NCBI GenBank assembly: GCA_000711775.1
Contig: ARYC01000288.1
Location: 62,001 to 126,000 of the forward strand
Source of the DNA: Oxytricha trifallax
Taxonomy: Eukaryota > Ciliophora > Spirotrichea > Sporadotrichida > Oxytrichidae
DNA length: 64,000 nucleotides
Direction of reading: 5' to 3'
Under the pieces are notes generated by a model. That model saw only the letters and a program-made list of their open reading frames with translations, had not been told where the DNA came from and ran no database searches. Made by a program: the position numbers and the translations under genes. Below are positions 33,802-46,390 of the stretch, piece after piece. Within the stretch, counting starts at the first letter, position 1, and every line of letters begins with the position of its first letter.

Positions 33802-34572
33802 TCACATATTAAATTAACCCAGAAAGGCATTTGGCTTCTCTTTCTTCTCCTCTTCTTATGGCTTGCCTGGGCCATGTTTCTTCTCTTAGTGCCAGCACCT
33901 GCATCTATATTCATTTCATCTGGCTTTTAAACATCTTTATAAAGTCTCTTGCTAACTTCATATATTTTCTTTGACTTTCTCTCTCTGTGAACCTTTGCAT
34001 TCTCTTTCATTAGGAATATACCAGTCCCAGATTTCCCTATAAAGTTTAAATCAATGCTTACTAGAGAGGTAAGGATGCTTCTTAAGCTCAGCGAGCCAGG
34101 CCTCACTTATTAGTATGCCTTGCTTCTTTTAATCTTCAGGAGAAATAGAGTAGCGTTTTTTGTGAGCTTCTTCAATGATCTCTTTGAGATAACTCTCTCT
34201 TAAAGTGCCAAGAACACCAAAGAAGAAGCTCCTTTCTGGAAGCTTGTTGGAGAGTTGTTTCTTGGTAGGAAGATAAACAACCAACTCTTCATCATTCATC
34301 GCATCCTCGTAGAGATTAGTGACTGAAATCTCTGGGAGTTAGTTTGGTATATCTATCAACTTTATTTCATTGTTTTTAAAGGCTTTCTTCTCATCGCAGA
34401 GTATAGCTTTTAAGAATGAAATTTTGGTACCTTCCATCGTTGGAAGGAATAAACCCACTATAGTATATGATTAAGTATATGTCACATCCTTACCATGCTG
34501 AGTGAGGTATCGATAGAGATCTTCCTTGCTTCTAAATCTTGAGATCATTTCTTAAGCTTCAACCCTCTTCAT
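33802..34572 (-). CDS. TBE D 22-kDa-type ORF with intron
   Basis: Twin of 18060-18828, start ATG at 34572, stop at 33802-33804. A three-base insertion in the PEISVTN region (TCTGGGAGTTAG) keeps the frame. Same GTAAGx...CTATAG intron. Confidence 0.75.
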
Positions 34573-35156
34573 TGCAGTACTTATAGATTCCATCCTTGTT
34601 CCTTCTCTTGTATTGAATTTCAAATTATAATATATAGAGTTCTGGATCCTACTATTAAAAATCTTAGTATTAAATATGGGCATCTTATAGGAGGTCAACC
34701 TGGTAAGGATACGTGGAGAAAGCTGCCAAAAGCTGTATCAAACTTTAGAGATGGAGCTCCATTATTATCAATTTAGTTCCATTAAATTAGTACTAAATTT
34801 GTTTAAATTTAATTAGTACGGTACTAAATTCGTTTAAATTTAATTGGTACCAATTTAATAGTACCAAAACTTAATTAGTACCAAGTTTTAAACTAATGAG
34901 GTTTTAATGGAAAAGTTCCAAAATGGTTCAAAACCTAATTGGTACCAGTACCAACTCGATTTTATACTTGGTTGGTACCAAATCGAAATTATTAAGTATG
35001 AAATTAGAAAAATTATATTTATAAACTAAGCATAAATATGATCTCTAACAAAATATATTCAACCATAATTGTTGTCGTATCAACTCCTATACAGAGTGAC
35101 TATAAACAGAAAAGTTATTAGAGCTTTATAATAGAAATTTAAATTTGAATTTAAAC

Positions 35157-36630
35157 ATGGCGGTCAACTTAAATCGTAAGGCAGTTTCTCTTGGAACAGG
35201 TTAATCATTACTCAACTTTGGCTCCTCCAAAAAACTAGAAGTAATTTATATTTAAATGGAGGTTGAGCTAAGAGCTCTACAGTTTAAAGCTGAGGTCTTT
35301 AAAATTTACGTTTAAACAAGAAGTAGAGTGCAGAGATAGGAGTTTAAATATAACTTGAATTGGTTGAGGAAGATAAGGAACAGCAACCAATTGAAAAAAT
35401 TAAAACATTTTAATGTGAAGACTGCTAAAATTGCTAATCAATCTGAGTCTTCTCAACTAAGTCGAGCTTGAAGAGGCAAATTAAAGAAGTACACTCTGGC
35501 AAAGCCAAGATCTATTTTAAACATGACAAAGTGGATGGAAGGTACCAATGTACAACATGCATGAAGTATTATACTCACTCAGCCAAAGTAAAGACGCATA
35601 TGCAAATGCACCACTTAAGTGAATTCCTAATTAAAGATAAAGAAACTTAAAAGCTTATACCTGCTAAAAGAAAAAATGACTCTCTTGAGTCATAAAGAGA
35701 ACAGGAGGAAAGGCTCAAGAGGCAGAAGCGTTTTGAATCAATGAACCAGCCAGCAAATGGTACTCTTATAGCAAGTCTTAAGAGAGAGCTATGTATAAAC
35801 CTGCATTGAATGCAATTGATATTGAAAGCTGTATTGAAAATTACTTGCATTTTGACCTGCCAACAAGGCTAAGCTGATAGTGGTTGATGAGTATGCTTAC
35901 AAAGTATATCCTTTCAAGTATCTCATTAAAAATGAGCAGTATCAAAATGAATTTGCAAATGAATACATAATACTGAGGGAGGCTTAGAAAAAATAGTTTA
36001 AGAACTTGCTTAGACTTGATGGAGTTATTCTTGGGCATGGCTTTGTTGCATTATGACTGAAAAAGTTTGAAATGACTTTGAGAGAGTATCTTTATCATAA
36101 TAGATACCCAGATGATTTAAATGAGATACTGTCAGAAATGATTAAGGGTGTTTAAGAGCTTCATGAACTTGTTTATGTACATAGAGATTTGAAGCCTGAA
36201 AATGTTATGTTAAATCTCTGTCCATTAGAAATTGTAGTCATAGATTTCAATAGAGCAATAAGATAAGAAATAATGACTTTGGCTAAATTGCTTAGCACTC
36301 CAGGATACTTTCCAATCAGGGAGAAGTGGACTAATTGCTCTGTTTAATGGGATATTTGGGCAGTTGCTGCCATATCTTAGAGTGCGATATGGAAAGTATG
36401 TCTTACTTTGGAACAAAGCACGAAAAATAATCAATAAGTTTGGCTTCTAAACATATGTAACAGGAAGATTTCTGCAATGAATTTAAGAAGCTTGTAGAGA
36501 TGATGATCATTAGAGCTCCAGCTTATCCATGACAATCGTTAGAAAACATACATGAAGCAATCCAGAGAGCTAGATTCAAGAGGTACCACAAAGATAAGCA
36601 GATAAAATTTGTTTAAATTAAATACACTAA
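35157..36630 (+). CDS. TBE D zinc-finger/kinase ORF
   Basis: Twin of 19423-20871, ATG 35157. It has small indels before the zinc fingers (about 35310 and 35435) and in the middle (about 35780 and 35871). It shares the TGA in FVAL-LKKFE. The final TGA is changed to TAA (Gln), so translation would run on. Zinc fingers and HRDLKPENV are kept. Looks non-functional. Confidence 0.75.
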
Positions 36631-36758
36631 TACTCATTAAATATTCATTAAATTCACAAAAAACCTGCGTTTTCTCTACTAACCCCAATAAGACCCCAAC
36701 CATACCCTACAAATCCAAGCACTTATAAACCTCACTAAGGGGTTTTGAGGTTTTGATT

Positions 36759-37640
36759 ACATGCTTTTATTTATATTGATAATTTGTATTTTAATTATTT
36801 ATATAATTTTCCAAATTCAAATCTCTAATAGCAATAATATCCCTCAACATTAGGTTGTAATTAAAACGAAATAATTTGGAAATAAATCTAACTATATTTC
36901 GAAAAATCGAATATCTTAATATGATAATTTAAGGATGAAATAAATAATTTTAAATGTTTTCATATAATCATATTCTAAACTAAAGTATAAATTTCAATTT
37001 ATCATTCAATATTTTAAACTTTAAATTGTGGATCAATTGTGCTTAAGCTTTCAAAAAATATTTGACTATGAAATTGCCGAATGCTTAAATAATTATTAAA
37101 TTAGCTATCATCTAATTGATTTTTAAATTTAATTGTAATTTTTCATTAAAAAACCTAAATTTGAGGTATCAATTAACTCATTATAAATTTTTTTATTTTT
37201 AATCAATTATATAGTGAATAATTTATAATATTAAAAATAAATATTAAATAACTAAGGATTTAGATTTAATTTTAAATGAAAATAATTCTCTTTTTTAAAG
37301 TGATAAATTTTATAAAAATATAATAATTTCATTGATTTAGTTTAAATGATGAAATTTTATTTGAATTAAATTACTTTATCAAAGTAAAATAATATTAGAG
37401 ATTTTAATTAATGTAGGATTATTTTTGCAACTTAAAATTTATTAAACATTATATCGAATTCCTAATGTTAAACATATCATTAGAAGAAAAAGAATTTGAA
37501 AAACTGGACCTTATTTATATTCTTGGGCAAGGGCGTTTGAAAATTATAATTCATTTTATTATTATAGAATATTTAAGATAACTGGACTTGTTCGACAGGT
37601 TTATATTTAAATCACTTATTTATACGGTAAAAACTTGAAA
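36759..37640. other. AT-rich spacer
   Basis: No coding signal, no inverted ends and no match to the missing parts of TBE B or C. Confidence 0.5.
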
Positions 37641-37644
37641 TAAA

Positions 37645-37960
37645 TTTGAAACACCAGTGAATGCGGTTTACACCGGAATCGTAAACATTTATAACATTGT
37701 TTTGTTGGCAAAGGAACCTCAAAGAATAGTGAGTGAGGCTTCACTCGGCAGTGTCATAAAATTATTAATGTGGGTCAGTGTCGTTCTTACCTCACTTATC
37801 AGCTTTGGGGTTGTTCTACTTGCATTTTATATTATAAGTTTCCTAATAATTTCTATTATTTTTATTTATCATAAATATAAATAATACCATTTTCAGGTGA
37901 GAGCGTCAAGGAATGGATTGACATAATTTGGCTTATCGTGGTCCTTAAAGTATTTTTAAA
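37645..37960 (+). CDS. membrane-protein gene segments (two MDSs)
   Basis: First island about 37650-37840: NAVYTGIVNIYNIVLLAKEP, then a hydrophobic helix LLMWVSVVLTSLISFGVVLL. Second island about 37897-37955: GESVKEWIDIIWLIVVLK, another hydrophobic helix. About 55 AT-rich bases separate them. These look like the membrane-spanning end of the large ciliate surface proteins that combine cysteine-rich and cadherin-like repeats. Link to the pieces at 39.5 and 42.2 kb is inferred from proximity and composition. Confidence 0.5.
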
Positions 37961-39186
37961 TATTAATTAATCACATCTGCAGTTTTTATTACTTGAAAAA
38001 AAATACTTAATAAATCTAGATATATTATTTGACTAATTCATTTTAAAAACCTTTTATGGATAAACTACTCAAATAAATTTAAATAAAAAAATGCAAATAA
38101 AGCATTTTTAATTTCGAAACTAACATTGGTAAACTGAAATTTCTAACAGCAATTATAATTATAAGAATTACATAAAATTATAATTCCCTGGATACATACA
38201 TATTACTTTACTTATTATTTTATGATTCTATTTCATTTAATAAATGGAGTTTTAAATAATAAACTATTAGGGTATTTTATAATAAAATCATATTTTCTAG
38301 TAAAATTTTTGGTAAATATTCTATTTAAACTAATTTTGTTAATGAATTCAAATTTAAGCAATTAAATTAATACAGAATATCTCACCTAAAATTTTGGCAT
38401 TTAAGTTATATATATATATATACAATTAATAATACAAATCAGTTTAATCTGCATTATTAATTTATATTATAAATACTTCTCAGAACACTCCCTATAGTTT
38501 TAACTAACTGGTATATTAGCGGATTAGCATGAAAATAGAAAATATAACTTAAAATATGACAAATATTTTAAATTCTAAAATTGTAGAAGAAATAAATTTG
38601 ATAAATCTACCCTTTATTACAGTTTAATAACAAAAGATCCTAAATTAAAATTTATTAATATCTATTTATTACTAATTTGTAAAAAAAAGAATATACAGTC
38701 AAAATTAATGGATCAAATTAAAAGATTTTTAAAGACAATCTAAATTAAAATTAGATTTATTTAAATATTATTATGCATTTACTACTTGCATTTTGTAATA
38801 TAGATTCACATTTATTGCATAAATAATTTAGATTTTTTAATCTCTAGTGTAAACTTATTATCAAATTAGAAAATTACCAAATTTATTAACATTTTGTAAA
38901 TAAAACTTTCATTATTTTATATAGTAAGAGTTCTATATATAAATTTAACCTATAAATCAATTATCAACAATATATTTGATTTATGTTACAGAGATTAAGA
39001 AATAATTATAGTAAATTGATTTTTTAATTAATTATAATTTGAATTTCCTTAAAAAACAATGGTTTTTTTGGGAATTTAAATCAGCTTATAATTAATGTTT
39101 TACTCCACATAAATCTCATTGATAAATTTAAAAATTTAAAAATCTAAATAAATAATTATAATTAATTTATTTGATAAGTAATAAGG

Positions 39187-39262
39187 TATTCTGGGTAGGC
39201 TTTTTTATTTGCATAGATCATAAATACGTCTGATCCTCCCGTGCTACCTTTAATGCTATCAT
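39187..39262 (+). CDS. possible short MDS
   Basis: GC-richer 75-base island, open on the plus strand (IINTSDPPVLPLMLSW). Too short to identify. Between it and 37960 is AT-rich DNA with nothing recognisable. Confidence 0.3.
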
Positions 39263-39463
39263 GGAAATTACCATTAGGATCTTAATTTTAAAAATTAATA
39301 CTTAAATAAAATTGTTTCCATTTTTATAGAGGATTATATTTTTATTGAATTTATTTGAGATTTTCATTTATTGTTAATCTCCCTGAACTGTAGGAGGCAT
39401 TTTCAATAATTATAAAATAAAATAATCTATTTTGATATTATTATTTGTCACATATATTTACAG

Positions 39464-39600
39464 TGAGCGACCAGGACGAGAAAATTGATACTTGCATTGA
39501 AATATGTGGAGATGGACGAAAAAATATTCAAAAACACATATTGAGAAAATCCTCATTCAGTCGTTTGAGAATTCGGGTACTTAAGGTACAAAATTTCTGG
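39464..39600 (+). CDS. cysteine-rich (DUF4215-like) protein segment
   Basis: Island encoding DQDEKIDTCIEICGDGRK, the C-x-E-I-C-G-D-G start of the cysteine-rich repeat found in many ciliate surface proteins. The usual following C-D-D-G-N block is not next to it, so the repeat continues in another MDS. The rest (HILRKSSFSRLRIRVL) is probably beyond the segment edge. Confidence 0.5.
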
Positions 39601-40085
39601 AGCTATATATTCTGGAGTTCCACACTATTCAGTCATTAGAAGAAAAACAATAGGGTAGGAAAATTTCATTTAAAAATCCTAATGCCATCTTTAATAATTA
39701 ATAGCCCCTATTTATTATGTAAATATATGTGACAAATAATAATGATTAGTATTTAATATATCTAGAATTAATTTTGATCTCTAGATTTTTAATTTCCCTT
39801 GCCTTTAGCGATTCACTACTAATCTATTTTGATAGAATTTGAAGGTGGGAGTGGTGCATAGTTTCCAACTAATACTCTTGCGAAAAACATCTAGGAAGTT
39901 TTAATTAATTTAATTTGACTTAATTTCTTTAATTTTTATTATTCACGATATTTTTTGAATAAAGTGAATTGTTTTAAATAATTAAATAAAGAGATTAATA
40001 ATTGAAAAAATGTCTGATCAGAGTGCTCTGTGTCATTCAACATTAATGTAAGTTACAAAAAACATATCTAACATTTTATTTTTAC

Positions 40086-40262
40086 AGGGGTTGCACCTGG
40101 CCAGACTGAGGACGTCAACGAAGAGGGTGTTCAAGAAGTCACAGTGAGAAGGGCAGACAATTTAAGATTTTCGATGATGACGATGAAGATGAGGAGGAAG
40201 AGGAAGATGAAACGTTTTTTGTTAGATTTACTATTGCTATTACTACTATTACTATTGTTATT
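40086..40262 (+). CDS. segment encoding an acidic tail
   Basis: GC-rich island. One frame gives GRQFKIFDDDDEDEEEEEDE; the preceding 50 bases are open as VAPGQTEDVNEEGVQEV in a different frame. An acidic cytoplasmic tail would fit the end of the membrane protein above, but the connection is inference. Confidence 0.45.
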
Positions 40263-40264
40263 AT

Positions 40265-41349
40265 TCTAAATTCATTTTATAATTCACTTTATTTTATTTA
40301 AAAAGCATCATAATTCATCTTTAGTAAAATGATAATATAAATAATGATTTAAATTTAACTTAATTTTTTTTTTCATTTAATTTAAATTTTTAGGTTTGTA
40401 TTGTTTTTAGTTAATAATTCAAAATGGATTCATGAAACGTTACATTTGATTAGAAATATAAAATTTAAATAAAAAATCTTATTTTTTTAGAAGATATTTA
40501 TTTGTATTTTATAAGTTAAATAAGTGTTTTAAGGTGTCTAAAAGCGATAATTGTTACAGTAAGAGCTGTTTTAAGCAAAATAAATAGCCTATCCCCACAT
40601 TAATTTAAAATATTCAACTAACTTTATTTATAGTTTAACCCAATAATCAAAATATATAATAGAGTTTTGTTAAGAATTTTAATTTAACCTTGTAAAATGT
40701 TAAATTATGATTAATTTATTACAAAATTACAAAATATATATATTAAACCTTTTTTATTAAAAATAAATACTACTGTTTGATTACTTAACATAATAAAATA
40801 AGTTTTCACATGCCACCAGAACTGAATAACATGTTGAATCCTTCCTTACTCTCATAGATTTTTTTCAAAATAATTGTTTTAAAATTTATATTAAAAGAAA
40901 AAGTTTTGTAAAAGTTATTATTGTGATTATTGCGGGTGCTGTCTGACTTGTTCCATGATAAAGCATAAGAGTGTAATAAATTATAAAATTATATTTATAG
41001 TTTAAATAAAACACTTTATATATTTATTGACAAAATTTTCATATTAATAAATGAGTTTCTGCCTATTTTCCCCATTTGTCTGTGATATCATTAAAAAAGG
41101 TAATGTTGTTATATTACAGATTAATTAAATTAAAATTATATCATCTACAGCATGTTTGAAATTTCTCCAAAGCTTTTTGTTTTGTATTCTTTCGATAGTA
41201 AGGATCTTAGCTAAAAATAAATAAATCTTAATAATGCTTATGGCATGGTAACTTTGAACTAATTTTCAATATTTACCCATTCATTAGATTAATTATAAAA
41301 AATAATTAAAGTTTTTATTTATGATTTCTAATTAATGTATTTAAATATT
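40265..41349. other. AT-rich spacer
   Basis: No coding signal or inverted ends recognised. Confidence 0.5.
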
Positions 41350-42159
41350 TGTTCACCCCAAAGTACCTCCACCCCTCCCCCACCTCAAAAATGAAGTCCC
41401 CCTAATATACCCCACTTTATATGGAAAATTATAATCCCAAGGTCTGAATCGATACTTCATGACATCTCACTCTCATTTCAAAATTTACTCATAAAATGAT
41501 ATAAATTTTTCAAAAATTTACAATATCATTTTTATTGCTATTTTTATTTTTTTTTAATTTTTGCCAACTCTCTCTACATCATCGACTTTTAAACAGATAT
41601 ATCCCATAGGAAAATATATTTTACTTGAGTTTACATTATCTAGACTTTTGCAGATTTTATTAATACAATAAAGCTATACACATAAAAATTCAAAAAATCT
41701 TTTCAACCTAAATCATCTCAATTCGATTTAAATATAAAAATTAACATGAGTAATCTTTAAAAAAATCATTACTGTCTAGAATAAAATTCATAATATAATA
41801 AAATATGAATAAAAAAAAATAATTTTTGTTAATTTATTTTTATTTCAAAAGGTTAAACTTAAATATAATTTTTTTATGAATTTATTCATATATGATGATA
41901 TAATAAATTTTATTAACAGAGTATTAAAATACATTTGAAATGGAAATTTTAGATAAAATAAATAAATCAAATCAAATAAATAATTATAACTGCCTGTAAT
42001 TAGGAGTGTTCGTAACACAAATTAGATTTAAAATAATTATGATCAAATTAATTAAATAAATAATTATATATAATTAAACTGTACAGATTGTGCAAAGTGT
42101 GCAAAAATATAATGATACAAAGTATAGCGCAGTATGTGTGCAAATATATACGAATTATA

Positions 42160-42752
42160 TTAATTAAATATATAAATAAATAAAATGGTCTTCTCTGCGG
42201 TAGTAGTAAGAGCTATTGTGTATGTAGCAGTACCACCTAATGAGTCAGTAGCTTCAAGTTCTATATCGTAAATAATAGTATCGTCGAGCGTAATTTCTTC
42301 GCCGTTTTCTACGTAATCCTTAAATTTAATAGTGAAGTCATCTTTTGACGCAGCTGGACAAGTGATGTAAAACCATTTATCATTTACAGTGTTTAAAGCA
42401 ATATCTTTTAGAGTTGGTTCATCAACTTCAACTGGAATTTTCTTGGTGACTGTTTTGATTGTGAATGTAACCGTATCTTCATCATCAGCTGCAGTAAGAG
42501 TCCATGAGTATGTATCATCTTTACGAATTGATCTGGTTTTGTGAGTTGCTTCATTTGCATTAGTGATTGTTGGGTCCACATTATCTAAAAACATGTTGGT
42601 ATGAAGTGCGAATAAACTTACCGATACAGACATTGTCACTGCCGTGAGTGGAATCTGCAGGACATTTATCTAAACAAGTGGCACTGTTAGTAACAGAGGT
42701 TCACACTCTCTTATAGTCTATGGTATCTGTGCCGTCACCGATTGGGACCATT
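42160..42752 (-). CDS. cadherin-like / cysteine-rich protein segment in the palindrome loop
   Basis: Minus-strand frame with cadherin-like (CADG/Ig-fold) features: TYSWTLTAADDEDTVTFTI, YITCPAASKDDFTIKF and IELEATDSLGGTATYTI, the last being the usual end strand of such repeats. Upstream, another frame reads ATCLDKCPADSTHGSDNVC, a cysteine-rich block, and a GTAAGT...TTTTAG gap of 37 nt (42585-42621) would join it to DNVDPTITNANEA. The alternative is that the ORF frame simply continues upstream without splicing. Opposite in strand to the pieces at 37.6-40.3 kb, as expected for an inverted MDS of a scrambled gene. Reading runs out into the palindrome arm at about 42187. Confidence 0.6.
42585..42621 (-). 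other. candidate 37-nt intron
   Basis: Minus strand GTAAGT...TTTTTAG between a cysteine-rich frame and the cadherin-like frame. Plausible but not proven. Confidence 0.4.
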
Positions 42753-43664
42753 TTATTTATTTATATATTTAATTAATATAATTCGTATATATTTGCACAC
42801 ATACTGCGCTATACTTTGTATCATTATATTTTTGCACACTTTGCACAATCTGTACAGTTTAATTATATATAATTATTTATTTAATTAATTTGATCATAAT
42901 TATTTTAAATCTAATTTGTGTTACGAACACTCCTAATTACAGGCAGTTATAATTATTTATTTGATTTGATTTATTTATTTTATCTAAAATTTCCATTTCA
43001 AATGTATTTTAATAATTCTGTTAGAATAAAAATTAATATATCATAATATATGAATAAATTCAAAAAAATGAATTAACTTGTTGATTTAAAATTTTGAAAT
43101 AATAATATAATCAACGAAACATATTCATTTTTTGAATTTATTCATATATTATGATATATTAATTTTATTCTAGACAAGTAATGATATTTTGAAAGATTTA
43201 CTAATGCTAATTTTTATATTTAAATCGAATGCAGATGATTTAGGTTGAAAAGATTTTTGTATATTTTTTATGTGTATAACTTATTTATTGTATTAAGAAA
43301 ATCTGCAAAAGTCTAGATAATGTAAACTCAAGTAAAATATATTTTCCTATGGGATATATCTGTTTAAAAGTCGATGATGTAGAGAGAGTTGGCAAAAATT
43401 AAAAAAAAATAAAAATAGCAATAAAAATGATATTGTAAATTTTTGAAAAATTTATATCATTTTATGAGTAAATTTTGAAATGAGAGTGAGATGTCATGAA
43501 GTATCGATTCAGACCTTGGGATTATAATTTTCCATATAAAGTGGGGTATATTAGGGGGACTTCATTTTTGAGATGGGGGAGGGGTGTTTTGGTATGGGGG
43601 ATTGGTGGGGGAGGACCTTGGTTTAGGGATTGTGTGAGGGTGGGGGTACCTCGGGGTGAACAAA

Positions 43665-43918
43665 TAATCATGGCTTCCTTAAGCATAAATATAAAAAAGA
43701 TAGAAATTATGTTTAGAAGCAAGAGGAATAATTGAAATTAAATTATGTAATTTAAAAATTAAATAATGATAAGGTTATTCTACTCCAAAATACATTAAAT
43801 GATTTATACTTAATTTAAATAAATAAATATGTTGATCTATCTATTCCCAAGAATTTGGGAATTCAAAATGTTTTGCTTTATCAACATGTATTTAATGTAA
43901 TTATTTATAATATATTAT
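43665..43918. other. AT-rich spacer
   Basis: Nothing recognised. Confidence 0.5.
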
Positions 43919-44320
43919 AGGAATACATTTGATTTGGAAAATACTTTCAATTAATAAATTAATAATTTAAAATCTTGACAGTTAACTTTCTGGAAACCTA
44001 GACAATATGGTACTTGTTCAATAAAGAATTCAAAATTACCTGGACTTACTATTGGTTGTACCAGTCTATCGTATATCTGGAGTGAGATAACGCTATTATT
44101 ATTTTTACATTAATTAACTAAACAAATCATCCAAAATTAAAGTAGCGTTATCTCACTTCAGGGATACGATAGAGAGGTACCGCCAATAATAAAGTTCAGC
44201 TAATTTTGAATTCTTTATCGAACAAGTACCATATTTTCGGGGTTTCCAGAAAGTTAACTGTCAAGATTATAAATTATTAATTTATTAATTAAATATATTT
44301 TCCAAATCAAATGTATTCCT
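43919..44320. mobile_element. MITE family M1, copy 1 (402 bp)
   Basis: Inverted arms of about 175 bp starting AGGAATACATTTGATTTGG and ending in the inverse. Internal blocks CAGTTAACTTTCTG, TGGTACTTGTTC and GAATTCAAAATTA recur in the copy at 48.58 kb. No ORF. Target duplication not clear. Confidence 0.8.
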
Positions 44321-44324
44321 ACAA

Positions 44325-45440
44325 TAATGATAAAATGAAATAATTTTGGGGTGCAACACCTGAACCAGTTTACTAATTCTCAAATTTCTACCAACCTTAA
44401 ATCATAGGAAATATATCAATAAAGTCAATAGAGGGTAAATAAACATAAAATAACACTTAAAAAAGGTATAGTCCACTCCAAGGGGACAAAATGATACATA
44501 AAATAATCATATTGAAGTGCACTTATAATTTAATTATTCCGAAATAATTCCTAAGTTCTTTTAGAAATTTGATTTAATCACGTAGTAAACAAGTTAGGTT
44601 TCTACTTGACACCCATGTAAATTCAAGGAGCTATACTAAATGAATATTTAGATATAACTACTTGTACTTATATAGGTAACTAGTAGCTTAAATTGCTTGA
44701 AAATTAATTAAATAAAATAAAAAATTTACGGAATTTTTTGGGAAAATTTAATTTGAAATGATCATACCTATATAATTATTTTATAAATTAATTTAATCAT
44801 TTGGTCCCGATGCCGTGGACTTAGGCTATTTTTAGTACTTTATTCATGTTTTATTGACAGTTGACTTTAGTCATGCATTTACATAAGTTTAAGTAGGGTA
44901 GAAATATTAAAATAATTTACTGGTTCAGATGTATCCCTCCTGATTAATTTTAATTAAAACACTCTAAAGTACATTTATAATTGTTTTATCAAGTAGATTG
45001 TCAAAGAATTTTCCTGCTTCAAAACAATTTAGGCCCACAATTTTAATACTGTCCATGTTGAAACCCTGAGCAAAATTGCAATTGAATTTATTATAAGCGG
45101 TTTACTTCATTTAATTAAGAATGTTTGCGTTCATGATTTTTTTGAAGTTTTTGAGAGACAAAATATTAATATTTTTTGTTTAATCTGTTTATATTAAAAA
45201 AATCATTGTGTGGTTGTTTAAGAAAAGATTAATAATAATTATAATATTTTTTAACTCGTTTGGATCTTAGTAGAAGATATCCAATTGTTGAAGGAAAGAA
45301 TATTATTATGTAAAGCATATTTACATATTATTCAAATTTAAATCCACTTTCTCGTTGAGACCCTTAACATAGTAATTCTTTTATGAACCTCCAGATCTAT
45401 AATTTCCTCCCTTTTCTTCCTCTATTTAATCTGTATACAA
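44325..45440. other. AT-rich spacer
   Basis: One slightly GC-richer patch (44803-44840, around GGTCCCGATGCCGTGGAC) might be a tiny MDS; it shares GGTCCC with the edge of the coding segment at 42.75 kb, which could be a pointer. Otherwise nothing. Confidence 0.35.
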
Positions 45441-45448
45441 TTACTATG

Positions 45449-46327
45449 TGTTCCTACCGAGACCCCCTACCCCACCCCCTACCCCACCCCCATAAAATAC
45501 CCCATTTCATATCAAATTTTTTATCTACAGGGTCTAAATCTATATCCTTCATGACATCTCGACATCAAAGACCCTATTCTATATATAAAATTATATTATA
45601 ATATCATTTTTTATTTTTCCATGATAGTGGAATAAATAATATTAATTTAATGCTTTGTCAAGTTTCACGATGTTTGTCAATCATTCTACACCATGCCTTA
45701 TGAAATATAATTTGAAAAAACTTTTCTATTAAATAATAATTTTTTTTATTCAATCAAATATTTATATACTATAGTATAAAAAAAATTTTAAAATAAATTT
45801 TAACCCTTAAATCAACTTCATTCGGCATAATTCAAAGAAAAAGTCTTATTAATTTTTTAAGTTTTTTATTTTCTTTTTTTTTATATCTAATTTGTCTATT
45901 AGCTTTGGTTAATAACGAAAATAAAAACTTAAAAAATTAATAAGACTTTTTCTTTGAATTATGCCGAATGAAGTTGATTTAAGGGTTAAAATTTATTTAA
46001 AATTTTTTTTATACTATAGTATATAAATATTTTATTGAATAAAAAAAAATTATTATTTAATAGAAAAGTTTTTTCAATTTATATTTCATAAGGCATAGTG
46101 TAGTATGGTTGACAAACATCGTGAAACTTGACAAAGCATTAAATTAATATTATTTATTCCACTATCATGGAAATAAAAAAATGATATTATAATATAATTT
46201 TATATATAGAATAGGGTCTTTGATGTCGAGATGTCATGAAGGATATAGATTTAGACCCTGTAGATAAAAAATTTGATATGAAATGGGGTATTTTATGGGG
46301 GTGGGGTAGAGGGTCTCGGTAGGAACA
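45449..46327. mobile_element. foldback element FB2, near-perfect palindrome, 6-bp TSD
   Basis: 879 bp with arms of about 430 bp and a loop of only a few tens of bases near 45890. Ends TGTTCCTACCGAGACC / GGTCTCGGTAGGAACA, then a run of CCCCCTACCCCACCC in each arm. Flanked by ACTATG (45443-45448 and 46328-46333), a 6-bp target duplication. No coding capacity. Confidence 0.85.
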
Positions 46328-46390
46328 ACTATGGTCTAACTTAATTGTTTTGTTGTCCCATAAATTTCAATTCTTTTCTATGAAGTTGTC

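Larger units (their letters stand above)
32631..36755 (+). mobile_element. complete TBE D (4.1 kb), near-twin of TBE A
   Basis: Telomere-like ends and ATT duplications on both sides (32628-32630, 36756-36758). Nearly identical to 16888-21010 over its whole length, with a scatter of point changes and small indels. The left flank is TBE C, but the right flank is ordinary AT-rich DNA, not the rest of TBE C, so DNA was lost or rearranged at this junction after or during insertion. Confidence 0.95.
41350..43662. mobile_element. foldback element FB1: 2.3-kb palindrome with coding loop
   Basis: Two inverted arms of about 830-910 bp, 41350-42188 and 42748-43662, with ends TGTTCACCCC / GGGGTGAACA. 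The outer 60 bp of each arm are C-rich or G-rich (CCACCCCTCCCCCACC). Arms share CCCATAGGAAAATAT, also found in the related elements at 46.97, 54.59 and 62.08 kb. The right arm has an extra G-rich stretch of about 60 bp (43587-43645) missing from the left. The loop 42189-42747 holds GC-richer coding sequence on the minus strand. Confidence 0.85.

Noticed and set aside
43496-43735. Frames in the G-rich arm of FB1 (and the equivalent C-rich arms at 45.4, 46.7 and 54.9 kb)
   Set aside because: They lie in inverted-repeat arms, are low-complexity Pro/Gly-rich, and have no conservation as protein between copies.
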